Below, in pieces: positions 18,982 through 28,166 of a DNA stretch of 64,000 bases. The DNA comes from JAJFFW01 sp963922595 (GTDB lineage Bacteria; Pseudomonadota; Alphaproteobacteria; Caulobacterales; Parvularculaceae): assembly GCA_963922595.1 (NCBI GenBank), contig CAWUIM010000002.1, positions 41,375 to 105,374 of the forward strand, read 5' to 3'. Below the pieces are notes generated by a model. It was given only the letters and a program-made list of their open reading frames with translations. It had not been told where the DNA came from and made no database searches. The position numbers were made by a program, and so were the translations under genes. The stretch's first letter is position 1, and each line of letters opens with the position of its first letter.

Positions 18982-20709
18982 ATGCGACATGTTCTCGAAC
19001 GATTAAATGAATTGCCCTTCTTCGACGCGCTCGATGATGCGGTGACGCATGAGATTGCGCGTGCGGGGCGGTGGTATTCTATCGCTGGCGGTTGGCCACT
19101 TTTTGAGCAGGGCGCGCCCGCCGAGCGGCTTCATTTTCTCCTTTCCGGGCGCTTAATCGTCGTGCGCAAGACCCAAAGCGGCGAGGATGACGTCGTCGGC
19201 TATGTTCGTTCCGGAGAGCCGGTCGGGGAGATGTCAATCCTGTCCGGCGAGCCGCATTCGGCGTCCGTTTATGCGCTCCGCGATAGCGAAATTCTCTCGA
19301 TTGATCGGGAGACGTATACGGACTTGTTGGAAGAACATGGCGATCTCGCTGCGGCGCTGGCGCGTCTCGCCTTGTCGAGAGCGCGGCGTCCGAAGCTCAG
19401 TTTTAATAGATCGGCGCCGCGCATATTCGCGCTTATCGGCGCCTCGCGTTCAATAGACGTTGATGAATACGCGCGAACGCTCGCTGACTTGATCGCCGGC
19501 ATGGGACTGAAAGCGAAAACATTTCCGGTGAGCGATACAGCGCCGGACAGCTTTGCGTTTGATCGCCAGGAAGAAGAGCACGATGTTCTCGTCCTCGCTG
19601 CGCGCGTGGAGGACACGTCGTGGTACCGCTTTGTGCTGCGTCACGCTGATCGCTTTCTGGTGCTCGCCCGCCGCGATGCGCGCCCGCCGCGGCCATTCCC
19701 CATGGCGACGGAGGCGGGGGCGCGCGCCCGCAAGTTTCGTCTCGTCGATCTTGTGATGATCCATGAAGGCGTACCCGCCTGTCCGATTGTCGACTGGATC
19801 GACGCCATCAGCGCGGCCCGGGTGTTCCATTGCCGCTCCGGCGCCTGCCTCGACCGGCTCGCGAGAATTGTCGCCGGCCGTTCCGTAGGGATCGTTCTAT
19901 CGGGAGGCGGTGCGCGCGCCTATGCGCATATCGGCGTCATCAAGGCGTTGCGGGAAAAAGGGATCAGCATTGATCTCGCGTGCGGCGCGTCCATGGGCGG
20001 GATCATCGCGGCCTGCGCGGCCATGGGCTGGGATGATGACGAAATTGAAGAACGCATTCGCGACGCCTTCGTTGAATCGAACCCGCTTGGCGACCATGTC
20101 TTGCCCGTCGTGGCGTTGACACGCGGAAAGCTGGTTGAGGAACGGCTCAAGCGCCATTTCGGCGATGCGTTGATTGAGGATATTGAGTTGCCGTTCTTTT
20201 GCGTCTCTTCAGAACTGACGGAAGGCGCCGTCCGCATTCACCGGCGCGGTCTTTTGCGCGACGCACTGCGCGCTTCGATCTCCTTGCCCGGCATCCTGCC
20301 GCCGGTCGTCGCTAATGGGTCGTTGCTGGTGGACGGCGCGGTGATGAACAATTTTCCGACCGACATCATGACGGGCATGCACCGCGGCGCCACCGTCGGC
20401 GTCGATGTGGCGCGCCGTGGTACGATCGAGGCGAGCGCGTTTGACGATCCGCCAGGTTTCTTTTCCTGGGTGCGCAAGCACGGGATTCGGTCCGCCCCGC
20501 CAATCGTCACTCTGCTGATGCGGTCGGCGAGCGCGCGCCGGGAGGACGCGGTGACGGTGAAAACCGCCGACATCATGATCACCCCAGCGGTCACGGGCGT
20601 CGGCATTCGTGACTGGAAGCGCTACGATCAGGCGGTCGAGGACGGTTACGAGACGGCGATGGCCGCGCTCGAGACGCACCTGCCGGATTTCTTTGGAGAT
20701 GCGCTGTGA
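18982..20709 (+). CDS. Cyclic-nucleotide-domain patatin-like phospholipase
   Basis: A 575-residue protein of the neuropathy-target-esterase type. The N-terminal cNMP-binding domain (about 15-130) includes LLSGRLIVVRKTQSGEDDVVGYVRSGEPVGEMSILSG. A middle region resembling the linker of NTE relatives follows, then a patatin domain with the oxyanion motif SGGGARAYAHIG, catalytic S337 in GASMGG and D451 in DGAVMNNFP. It is likely a lysophospholipase at the inner membrane, gated by a nucleotide or by protein contact. It overlaps the following membrane-protein gene by four bases (GTGA), so the two products probably work together. Confidence 0.9.
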   Translation: MRHVLERLNELPFFDALDDAVTHEIARAGRWYSIAGGWPLFEQGAPAERLHFLLSGRLIVVRKTQSGEDDVVGYVRSGEPVGEMSILSGEPHSASVYALRDSEILSIDRETYTDLLEEHGDLAAALARLALSRARRPKLSFNRSAPRIFALIGASRSIDVDEYARTLADLIAGMGLKAKTFPVSDTAPDSFAFDRQEEEHDVLVLAARVEDTSWYRFVLRHADRFLVLARRDARPPRPFPMATEAGARARKFRLVDLVMIHEGVPACPIVDWIDAISAARVFHCRSGACLDRLARIVAGRSVGIVLSGGGARAYAHIGVIKALREKGISIDLACGASMGGIIAACAAMGWDDDEIEERIRDAFVESNPLGDHVLPVVALTRGKLVEERLKRHFGDALIEDIELPFFCVSSELTEGAVRIHRRGLLRDALRASISLPGILPPVVANGSLLVDGAVMNNFPTDIMTGMHRGATVGVDVARRGTIEASAFDDPPGFFSWVRKHGIRSAPPIVTLLMRSASARREDAVTVKTADIMITPAVTGVGIRDWKRYDQAVEDGYETAMAALETHLPDFFGDAL

Positions 20710-21359
20710 TTCGCGCCGTTTTGCTGGCGATATCGGCCGTGGGCGGCGCCGTGGCGCTCGGGCGAAAGTTTGCTGACAAAACAATCGAAGACCGTTTGCC
20801 TACGGAGATTGAAGCGGCGAAAGAACTCGCAATCCGCGAATTGGACCGGCAAGTGGATGCGCGGGTCGATCTCCACTTGCGCCAATATTCGTTGACGCTT
20901 TTGGCGAAAGCGGGCCTCGTGGCCGCGGCGTATCTCCTGTTTCATTTTGGCGTGATCGACGAGGCGGAGTTTCGCATCGCGGTCCTTTCATTGATCGCCG
21001 CTTATGTGGGATATGATGTCTTTCGGATCGCGCCGCGCGCCCCAACGGCGTGGCGACTCTTTCGCGCCTACGGATTTAATATTAAACGCGCTGTGAAGGA
21101 ATACGTCGCGGCTATCGTCTTTGACCGCGCGTATGAACAAACGCATGCGCGACTGAAAGCGGGCGCCGCCGGGCGTGTTGTCGCCGTATCCAATTACTCC
21201 GCAAGCGCATTGTCGCAAGAGGTGGCGGAAGCGGTCTCGGACGTCGCCGCCGGCGTCAGCTTTGAGCGCGTCAAACCGCGTGTGATCGTTGCTGCGCTGA
21301 AGTCCGTCGGCATGCTCGCGCTTTACGCCGCCTTTATCGCGCTGACAATCTGGATTTAG
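20706..21359 (+). CDS. Membrane protein coupled to patatin gene, unknown
   Basis: A 217-residue protein starting at GTG 20706 inside the patatin stop (GTGA). It has hydrophobic segments at about 1-17, 68-86, 91-106 and 195-216. The intervening parts are charged and helical (EIEAAKELAIRELDRQVDARVDL). I do not recognise a family. The coupled start suggests a membrane partner or anchor for the phospholipase. Confidence 0.75.
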   Translation: MIRAVLLAISAVGGAVALGRKFADKTIEDRLPTEIEAAKELAIRELDRQVDARVDLHLRQYSLTLLAKAGLVAAAYLLFHFGVIDEAEFRIAVLSLIAAYVGYDVFRIAPRAPTAWRLFRAYGFNIKRAVKEYVAAIVFDRAYEQTHARLKAGAAGRVVAVSNYSASALSQEVAEAVSDVAAGVSFERVKPRVIVAALKSVGMLALYAAFIALTIWI

Positions 21360-21416
21360 GCGCAGATCAACAGCAACAGGATGCGTCCGTGCGATCAGCG
21401 CCGGATGCTGAAGCGA

Positions 21417-22184
21417 TCAGTCTTTCAAGGCGGTGAGCATATAATTGACATCGGTGTCTTCGCCGATGCGCCACGCGTCCATGAGGGGATTATAAGTGAC
21501 GCCCGCGCGCGAGATCACGGTCATGCCGGCCGGCGCCAACGCCGCGCTGATCTCTTCGGGCTTCAGAAATTTACGCGGATCATGGGTGCCGCGCGGCAGC
21601 CAGCCGAGCACATATTCGGCGCCGACTTTTGCAAGAGCAAAGGCCTTCAAGGTGCGGTTGATGGTGGCGACGATCATTGCGCCGCCCGGTTTCACAAGCC
21701 CCGCCGAGCTCTGAAGAAATAAGTCCACATCCGCCACATGCTCGACCGCCTCAAGGTTGAGAACCACGTCAAACGCCGCGCCTTCGGCTTCCAGAAGCGC
21801 TTCGGCAGTCGTGGCCCGGTAGTCTATGTCGAGACCAACCTCGCGCGCATGAACGATGGCCGTTTTGATGTTGCGCTCCGACGCGTCGATGGCGGTGACA
21901 TCTGCGCCGAGCCGGCGCATAGGTTCAGCCACAAGGCCGCCGCCGCAACCAACGTCGAGAAGGCGCAGGCCGGCGAGCGGCTTATTTTCGTGGCGGTCGC
22001 GATCAAAATGCATGCAGATCGTGTCGCGGATACAGGCGAGACGAACCGGATTGAATTTGTGAAGAGGTTTGAACTTCCCGAACGGGTCCCACCATTCGTC
22101 GGCGATCTTCGAAAACTTTTCCACTTCCGCCGGATCGACCGTCGTCGCGCCGCCTTGTGTGGACGAAATTGTTTCGCTCGCCAT
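21417..22184 (-). CDS. ubiG: Ubiquinone biosynthesis O-methyltransferase UbiG
   Basis: Performs both O-methylations of ubiquinone synthesis, using S-adenosylmethionine. The 255-residue protein has the typical start VDPAEVEKFSKIADEWWDPFGKFKPLHKFNPVRL, SAM motif I LLDVGCGGGLVAEPM, motif II VLNLEAVEHVADVDLFL and the UbiG C-terminal WLPRGTHDPRKFLKPEE. Length is normal. It is divergent from lysC. Confidence 0.97.
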   Translation of the reverse strand: MASETISSTQGGATTVDPAEVEKFSKIADEWWDPFGKFKPLHKFNPVRLACIRDTICMHFDRDRHENKPLAGLRLLDVGCGGGLVAEPMRRLGADVTAIDASERNIKTAIVHAREVGLDIDYRATTAEALLEAEGAAFDVVLNLEAVEHVADVDLFLQSSAGLVKPGGAMIVATINRTLKAFALAKVGAEYVLGWLPRGTHDPRKFLKPEEISAALAPAGMTVISRAGVTYNPLMDAWRIGEDTDVNYMLTALKD

Positions 22185-22295
22185 TTTCCGCTCCTTGCGT
22201 CCGGGTCGCCGCCTCTTTAGATACGCGTCTTAGCCCAGTGGAACATGCGGCGGCGGGCCGCATCAGCGCTTTCAGATCGTAGGACCGTCACGCCC

Positions 22296-23549
22296 TTGTC
22301 GCGCATCGTTATGAAATTCGGAGGCACGTCGGTGGCGGACCTTGACAGGATCCGCAACGTGGCGCGTTTCGTCAAACGCGAGGCGGATGAGGGGCGGTCG
22401 GTCGTGGTTGTGGTGTCGGCCATGGCCGGAGAGACAAACCGGCTTGTGGCGCTCTGCGATGAGGCGGGGCCGCCGGATCCCGCGCTCGATGCGCGGGGCG
22501 TTGAGTATGACGCCGTCGTTTCCACCGGTGAACAAGTGACCTCAGCGTTGCTGGCGCTTGTTCTTCAAAAACAAGGATTTAGAGCCCGTTCCTGGCAGGG
22601 GTGGCAAATTCCGCTGCAAACCAATGAGGTGCACGCCAAAGCGCGGATCAACGACATTCCGGCGGCAAATCTGTGCGAGGCGATCGACGGCGGCGAAATC
22701 GCAATTGTGGCAGGATTTCAAGGGATTGCGCCGGACGCGCGTATCGCAACGCTCGGGCGCGGCGGCTCGGACACCAGCGCCGTGGCGCTGGCCGCGGCGA
22801 TTGAGGCGGAGCGGTGCGATATTTATACTGACGTCGATGGCGTCTACACCACCGATCCGCGCATCAATAAACAGGCGCATCGGATCGAGCGGATTTCTTT
22901 CGAAGAAATGCTCGAGATGGCGTCTTTGGGGGCGAAAGTTCTCCAGACCCGGTCCGTGGAACTCGCGATGGCCCACAAGGTTAAGCTGCGCGTTCTATCG
23001 AGTTTCGACGCGCCAGACGCGCCGGGGCCCGGCACCGTAATTTGTGATGAGGAAGAAATTGTGGAGCAGCAAATTGTCAGCGCCATCACGCCGTCCCATG
23101 ACGAGGCCAAGATCAGCCTGTTGTCCGTACCGGACCGGCCAGGGAACGCCGCCAAGATATTCACCCATCTCGGCGACGCCGGTGTCAATGTGGACATGAT
23201 TGTACAAAGCCCATCGCGCGCGCCGGACGCGGCCAATATTTCGTTTACAATGAACGAGTCCGATCTCGCCCGCGCGATCGAGACGCTTGAAGCGATCAAA
23301 GGCGACGTTGGATTTGAGACGTTGCAGAGCAATTCCAACGTTGTGAAAGTCAGCGTCATCGGCGTCGGTATGAAGAGCCATACGGGCGTCGCCGCCACGA
23401 TGTTTGAAACGCTTGCGGAGAACAATATCAATATCGAGAACATCTCCACGTCCGAGATAAAAATCAGCGTATTGATTGAATCGAAATATTCCGAACTCGC
23501 TGTACGCGCCCTTCACACCGCCTACGGGCTCGACCGGACGGCGGCCTAA
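22296..23549 (+). CDS. lysC: Aspartate kinase
   Basis: Phosphorylates aspartate, the first step to lysine, threonine and methionine. The kinase domain begins IVMKFGGTSVADLDRIRNVA and contains GRGGSDTSAVALAAAI and YTDVDGVYTTDPR. Two C-terminal ACT domains (from about LLSVPDRPGNAAKIFTHLG and VSVIGVGMKSHTGVAATMF) mediate feedback inhibition. I chose TTG 22296 (MSRIVMKFGG), 11 bases after AGGA, because it gives the canonical N-terminus at 417 residues; a longer frame starts at 22245 and an internal ATG lies at 22311. ptsP follows 7 bases after its stop. Confidence 0.95.
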   Translation: MSRIVMKFGGTSVADLDRIRNVARFVKREADEGRSVVVVVSAMAGETNRLVALCDEAGPPDPALDARGVEYDAVVSTGEQVTSALLALVLQKQGFRARSWQGWQIPLQTNEVHAKARINDIPAANLCEAIDGGEIAIVAGFQGIAPDARIATLGRGGSDTSAVALAAAIEAERCDIYTDVDGVYTTDPRINKQAHRIERISFEEMLEMASLGAKVLQTRSVELAMAHKVKLRVLSSFDAPDAPGPGTVICDEEEIVEQQIVSAITPSHDEAKISLLSVPDRPGNAAKIFTHLGDAGVNVDMIVQSPSRAPDAANISFTMNESDLARAIETLEAIKGDVGFETLQSNSNVVKVSVIGVGMKSHTGVAATMFETLAENNINIENISTSEIKISVLIESKYSELAVRALHTAYGLDRTAA

Positions 23550-23556
23550 TCCATCG

Positions 23557-25842
23557 ATGAGCGTTGAGAAGACCAGACCCCCCCACGGCGGCCATGGCGA
23601 GCGCGGCATTACGGTGTTGTTGCGCCGCATGCATGACGCTGTCGCTATTGAGGCGACGCCGCAAGAACGCCTCGACGAATTAACACGCGTCATCGCAAGC
23701 CACGTTGTAGCGGACGTCTGCTCGATCTATCTGCGGCGGGGCGACGATGAATTGGAGCTTTATTCGACCGAAGGCCTGAAACGCGAAGCGATCCACCGCA
23801 CCCGAATGAAGTGGGGCGAGGGCCTTGTGGGCGCGGTCGCTGACAGCCAGTCGCCGCTGGTTACCGCGGACGCGGCTTTGCACCCGGCTTTCAAATATTT
23901 CCCCGATATCGGTGAAGATCCGCTGCATTCATTTCTGGGCGTGCCGCTTATTCGCTCCGGCAAAGTCCTCGGCGTTTTGGTTATCCAGAATAAAGCGCGG
24001 CGTGAATACACAGATGAGGAAATCGAAGCTGTACAAGCGGTTGCGATTTTGCTCGCAGAGATCACGGCGTCCGGCGAGTTGTTGGACAAGGAAGAAACGC
24101 AAGTCGTCGATGAGATGCTCCATAGGCCAGAGCGCCTTGAAGGCGCTGGCGTCGCGCCGGGCATCGCTATCGGCGTTGCGGTATTTCGAGAAGCCCAAGC
24201 GCCCAAGCACCGGGTTTTTTCGAGAGACGCAGGCGGTGAGGCGACGCGGCTGGAAGAAGCGCTCGTCACCTTGCGCAAGTCGGTCGACGACATGCTTGCA
24301 GATGACGAGCTAGGCGGTGAGTCACGTGAGATAATCGAAACATACCGGCTGTTCGCCTATGATCGCGGATGGAAAGAAAAGCTGCGCACCGCCGTTTTTT
24401 CGGGCCTGACGGCGGAAGCCGCTGTCGAACGCGTGCAATCGGAAAATCGGGCGCGCCTCAGTCAGGCGCGCGATCCCTATCTGCGCGAAAGGCTTCACGA
24501 TCTGGAAGATCTTTCCAACAGGCTCTTGCGCTGCCTTTCCGGTGAGGCGCTTGATGCGCCGCGCGATATTCCGGACGGCGCCATCGTTATCGCGCGGGTT
24601 ATGGGGCCCGCGGAGCTTTTGGAATATGATCGCGCCAAGCTTCAGGGGATTGTTCTCGTGGACGCCTCCGCGACCTCGCATGTGGCTATTGTGGCGCGTG
24701 CGCTCGATATCCCGGTCGTAACGGCCGTCCCCAATGCGCTTGACCTGACCGAAGACATGGATCCGCTGATCATCGACGGCGGGGAAGGCGTTCTGCATAT
24801 TCGCCCCACGGCGGAGGTTACGCAGAGCTATCGCGAGAAAAGAGATTTGCGGTCGGAGCGGCATGCGGCGTTCGCCAAGGAAGCACGTCTCCCGACAGTG
24901 ACCCAGGACGGCGTCGAGATTGATGTTTACATGAACGCCGGTCTCGCCCTCGATATGCCGCACCTCGAAGCAACGGGCGCAAAGGGCGTCGGCCTTTTCC
25001 GCACCGAATTACCGTTCCTCATTGGGCGCCAGTTGCCGCGCGTGAAGGAGCAGGAACGTCTGTACCGGGATATACTTGAAAAGGCCGATGGGAAGCCGGT
25101 CATTTTCCGAACGGCTGATCTGGGGAGCGACAAGTCTGCGGCGTATATGAAGCGGCGGATCGAGGCCAACCCGGCGATGGGTTGGCGCGGCATGCGTATG
25201 GCGGTGGACCGTCCCGGTTATTTAAGACCGCAATTGCGTGCGCTTCTCTCTGCAAGCGCGGGACAGCATCTCTACATCATGTTTCCCATGGTGACGCTCG
25301 GCGAAGAAATCGACGCGGCGCTCGCCTTTGTCCAACAGGAAGTTGAGTTCGCGCGTCAGCATCAGAAAGAATTGCCGGCGAATATTTCCGTGGGTGTGAT
25401 GATCGAAACACCAGCGGCTGCCTGGCGCGTGGAGGACATCGCGCCGAAGGTCGATTTCCTCTCCGTCGGCGGAAACGATCTGGCGCAATTCTATTTCGCA
25501 GCGGACCGTGAATCCGAGTTAACACAGCGCCGATATGATCCGATGGAAGCCGGCTTTTTAAGCTTTTTGAAATTGCTCGCCGAAAAAGCCGAGACGGCGG
25601 GCAAGCCGCTTTCATATTGCGGGGAGCAGGCCTCGAACCCTGTTATGGCTGCGGCGCTCATCGCGGTTGGCGTTCGGCGTTTTTCCATTGCGGCGACGGC
25701 GGTGGGCCCGTTCCGCCGGATGGTGCGGTCAATCCATGCGGGCGAGCTCGCCGAGTGGATGAGCGATGCGCTCGCGCAACCCGGCAGCGTGCGTCAAGCG
25801 TTCGAGACGGTCTTGCGCGCAAGAGGCGCGGTGATCGGTTAA
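23557..25842 (+). CDS. ptsP: Phosphoenolpyruvate-protein phosphotransferase PtsP (EI-Ntr)
   Basis: First enzyme of the nitrogen-related phosphotransferase system; it takes phosphate from PEP and passes it to NPr. The 761-residue protein has an N-terminal GAF sensor domain (about 15-165), the phosphohistidine H375 in DASATSHVAIVAR, and a PEP-binding TIM barrel with catalytic C688 in LSYCGEQASNP. The ATG at 23557 is preferred; the frame runs back into lysC. In alphaproteobacteria this system reports nitrogen and carbon state by controlling potassium uptake and stringent response rather than sugar import; its partners are not in the window. Confidence 0.96.
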   Translation: MSVEKTRPPHGGHGERGITVLLRRMHDAVAIEATPQERLDELTRVIASHVVADVCSIYLRRGDDELELYSTEGLKREAIHRTRMKWGEGLVGAVADSQSPLVTADAALHPAFKYFPDIGEDPLHSFLGVPLIRSGKVLGVLVIQNKARREYTDEEIEAVQAVAILLAEITASGELLDKEETQVVDEMLHRPERLEGAGVAPGIAIGVAVFREAQAPKHRVFSRDAGGEATRLEEALVTLRKSVDDMLADDELGGESREIIETYRLFAYDRGWKEKLRTAVFSGLTAEAAVERVQSENRARLSQARDPYLRERLHDLEDLSNRLLRCLSGEALDAPRDIPDGAIVIARVMGPAELLEYDRAKLQGIVLVDASATSHVAIVARALDIPVVTAVPNALDLTEDMDPLIIDGGEGVLHIRPTAEVTQSYREKRDLRSERHAAFAKEARLPTVTQDGVEIDVYMNAGLALDMPHLEATGAKGVGLFRTELPFLIGRQLPRVKEQERLYRDILEKADGKPVIFRTADLGSDKSAAYMKRRIEANPAMGWRGMRMAVDRPGYLRPQLRALLSASAGQHLYIMFPMVTLGEEIDAALAFVQQEVEFARQHQKELPANISVGVMIETPAAAWRVEDIAPKVDFLSVGGNDLAQFYFAADRESELTQRRYDPMEAGFLSFLKLLAEKAETAGKPLSYCGEQASNPVMAAALIAVGVRRFSIAATAVGPFRRMVRSIHAGELAEWMSDALAQPGSVRQAFETVLRARGAVIG

Positions 25843-26008
25843 CTCAACCTTTACGCACCACGCCTTGGGCGCGCTTTAAGCATTCGATAGGCAATATTCT
25901 GCTAGGATTTGGGGAAAACGTCCCTTTTGCGCACCGGTGTGAATCACCGGCTGGTTGGGGTAAGCTCGTCAGGGAGTAGTACGCCCTGCGTTGTAGGATT
26001 TGAGTGCC

Positions 26009-26869
26009 GTGTCGACCGAAGAGAATTCAGCAGAGATCCTTGAACTGAACGATGCGCGCCGGCGTTTGCGCGACGGTCAGATTGATCTTGGCGCCTATGC
26101 GACAGCCGGCGCGTTTCTCGCCGCCGTTCGTGAAGACGCGGGCCTTTCGGTCGAGGACATCTCCGAGCGCACCCATATTAAGACGGCCTTTCTGGTTGCG
26201 ATTGAACAGAATGCGACGGACGCATTGCCGTCGCGCCCCTTCGCGATCGGGTTCGTTAAGGGGTATGCGGAAGCTCTGGGGCTCGATCCGGCGCCAGTAG
26301 TGTCGCGGTACAAACAGGACGCGGGATTCGAGGCAGTGTCCGATGTGGAGCAGGCGAGTGAAACCCCGGTGGCGGTGAATTCCGACGCGGATCAGGAACG
26401 GTCCGATATGTCGTTGCTCGCCGTCTTTGCGATCTTCATCTTCATCCTTTGGTGCGCATGGCACATCACGCGCCCGCGCGCCGTGACAACGCCATTCAAA
26501 TTTGACGGATTGCCGGCAGTGGAAGCGGCTGCGCCGGCGCCGGCTGAGACCGCGGCGCCAGCGATTGGCGAGCCTGCGCCCGAATTGCCCTTAATGATTG
26601 AAGCCCGCGCCATCGAACAGGTTGAGCCGGTTTATCCGAGCCGCTGCGAGGCGGGGGCCGCGGCGACAGAATCGGTGACTGTCGCGTTCACGGTGACGGT
26701 GGAGGGGGGCGTCGCTAGCGAGCGTGTCGTCGACGCCACAAACGCTTGCTTTGAAAGGGCCTCGCTCAACGCCATCCGCCGCTGGCGCTTCGCGCCGCGA
26801 ACCGTCGATGGCGCGCCCCAGGCGGCCTTCGAGCAAACGGTCACGTTTCCCTTCAATAAGCCGCTCTAA
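26009..26869 (+). CDS. RodZ-like HTH / TonB C-terminal fusion protein
   Basis: A 286-residue single-pass membrane protein with an unusual domain pairing. Residues 35-100 form a RodZ/HTH_25-type helix-turn-helix (FLAAVREDAGLSVEDISERTHIKTAFLVAIE, then FAIGFVKGYAEALGLDP). One transmembrane helix lies at about 135-152, then an Ala/Pro linker, and residues 205-283 match a TonB C-terminal domain (VEPVYPSRCEAG ... ASLNAIRRWRFAPRTVDG). GTG 26009 sits 10 bases after AGGA and is preferred to the TTG at 26000. The topology copies RodZ, but with a TonB-type periplasmic end. Either a cell-shape factor or an energy transducer is possible. Confidence 0.85.
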   Translation: MSTEENSAEILELNDARRRLRDGQIDLGAYATAGAFLAAVREDAGLSVEDISERTHIKTAFLVAIEQNATDALPSRPFAIGFVKGYAEALGLDPAPVVSRYKQDAGFEAVSDVEQASETPVAVNSDADQERSDMSLLAVFAIFIFILWCAWHITRPRAVTTPFKFDGLPAVEAAAPAPAETAAPAIGEPAPELPLMIEARAIEQVEPVYPSRCEAGAAATESVTVAFTVTVEGGVASERVVDATNACFERASLNAIRRWRFAPRTVDGAPQAAFEQTVTFPFNKPL

Positions 26870-26910
26870 TTCGGGCGAAATTCAATTAGCCGCTTTAGGG
26901 CGACCGGGAC

Positions 26911-26949
26911 TTGACATATAAGCCGTTGCGGTAAACTTGAACCCAAGTT
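26911..26949 (+). promoter_or_regulatory. ispG promoter with overlapping inverted repeat
   Basis: A consensus -35 TTGACA (26911-26916) is followed after 15 bases by TAAACT (26932-26937). A perfect inverted repeat AACTTG-AACC-CAAGTT (26934-26949) covers the -10 and likely start point, as an operator would. The regulator is unknown. Confidence 0.5.
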
Positions 26950-26971
26950 GCAGGTAACGAGAGGCCTATCC

Positions 26972-28102
26972 ATGTCAGTTCGCCCGTGGCGTGATATCGA
27001 ACGCAGAAAATGCCGTCAGATTATGGTTGGTGACGTGCCTGTGGGCGGCGACGCGCCGATCGCCGTGCAGTCCATGACGAACACGCTAACCAGCGACGCT
27101 CAGGCCACCCTCCGGCAAATCAATGAAATCGCGGAAGCCGGGGCGGATATCGTCCGCGTCTCCTGTCCGGATACGGACTCCACAGCGGCGATGAAGGAAA
27201 TCTGCAAGAATTCCCCTGTGCCGATCGTCGCCGATATTCACTTCCACTATAAGCGCGGCATCGAAGCAGCAGAGGCTGGCGCGGCCTGCTTACGGATCAA
27301 TCCCGGTAATATCGGCTCCGAAGAGCGCGTGCGCGAAGTCATCAAAGCGGCGAAAGACAATGGCTGCTCCATGCGCATCGGCGTTAACGGCGGCTCGCTC
27401 GAAAAAGATCTTCTTGAGAAATATGGCGAGCCTTGCCCGGAAGCGATGGTCGAAAGCGGTCTCGACCATGCGAGAATTCTTCAGGACAATGATTTTCACG
27501 AGTTTAAAATCTCAGTGAAGGCATCCGACGTCTTTTTGACAGTCGCCGCCTATCATGCGCTCGCCGAAGCGATTGACTGTCCGCTTCATCTCGGCGTGAC
27601 CGAAGCTGGCGGATTGCGCATCGGCTCGATCAAATCCGCGATCGGGTTGGGCTCTATGTTGTGGGCGGGCATTGGCGATACAATCCGCGTTTCGCTGTCG
27701 GCCGACCCGGTTGAAGAAGTGAAGGCCGGATTTGATATTCTCAAGTCGCTGAATCTGAGGCACCGCGGCGTGAATGTTATTTCGTGCCCGTCCTGCGCGC
27801 GGCAAGGATTTAACGTTATCAAAACCGTTGAGACGCTGGAGCAGCGGCTTGCGCATATTACGACGCCGATGACATTGTCCGTTATCGGATGCGTGGTGAA
27901 CGGTCCGGGCGAAGCGCGCGAAACCGATATCGGTTTCACTGGCGGCGGCGCGGGGAAAGAACACGGCATGATCTATCTCGACGGCGATGTGGATCACCGG
28001 ATCGACAATTCAGAGCTTGTCGACCACCTTGTCGGTCTCGTTGAAAAGCGCGCCGAAGAAATTCAGGCGCGTGAATCGGCGGAAGCTGTCGCCGCAGAAT
28101 AG
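26972..28102 (+). CDS. ispG: 4-hydroxy-3-methylbut-2-enyl diphosphate synthase IspG
   Basis: Iron-sulfur enzyme of the non-mevalonate isoprenoid pathway. The 376-residue protein begins MSVRPWRDIERRKCRQIMVG. It has VQSMTNTLTSD, IVADIHFHYK and LRINPGNIGSEE, and three cluster-binding cysteines C272 and C275 (ISCPSCARQGFN) and C307 (VIGCVVNGPGEA). The ATG at 26972 is chosen over an in-frame ATG eight codons earlier. It has its own promoter and terminator. Confidence 0.97.
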   Translation: MSVRPWRDIERRKCRQIMVGDVPVGGDAPIAVQSMTNTLTSDAQATLRQINEIAEAGADIVRVSCPDTDSTAAMKEICKNSPVPIVADIHFHYKRGIEAAEAGAACLRINPGNIGSEERVREVIKAAKDNGCSMRIGVNGGSLEKDLLEKYGEPCPEAMVESGLDHARILQDNDFHEFKISVKASDVFLTVAAYHALAEAIDCPLHLGVTEAGGLRIGSIKSAIGLGSMLWAGIGDTIRVSLSADPVEEVKAGFDILKSLNLRHRGVNVISCPSCARQGFNVIKTVETLEQRLAHITTPMTLSVIGCVVNGPGEARETDIGFTGGGAGKEHGMIYLDGDVDHRIDNSELVDHLVGLVEKRAEEIQARESAEAVAAE

Positions 28103-28123
28103 CAACGCATCGTGTTATACAAG

Positions 28124-28151
28124 CGCGCGGGCGATCTCCCGCGCGTTTTTT
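28124..28151 (+). terminator. Rho-independent terminator of ispG
   Basis: CGCGCGGG and CCCGCGCG form a perfect 8-bp G+C-rich stem around CGATCT, followed by six T. It is 21 bases after the ispG stop and 16 bases before the prfA start. Confidence 0.9.
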
Positions 28152-28166
28152 ATTTGAAAGAAGCTT

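Noticed and set aside
25839..25853. TTAA-N7-TTTA resembling a CtrA site
   Set aside because: It includes the ptsP stop codon, has a mismatch in the core half and lies far from a promoter. Weaker than the site at 45007.
25934..25950. CCGGTG-TGAAT-CACCGG hairpin before the HTH-TonB gene
   Set aside because: A neat stem but with no T-run and no clear role; too short to call a regulatory RNA.
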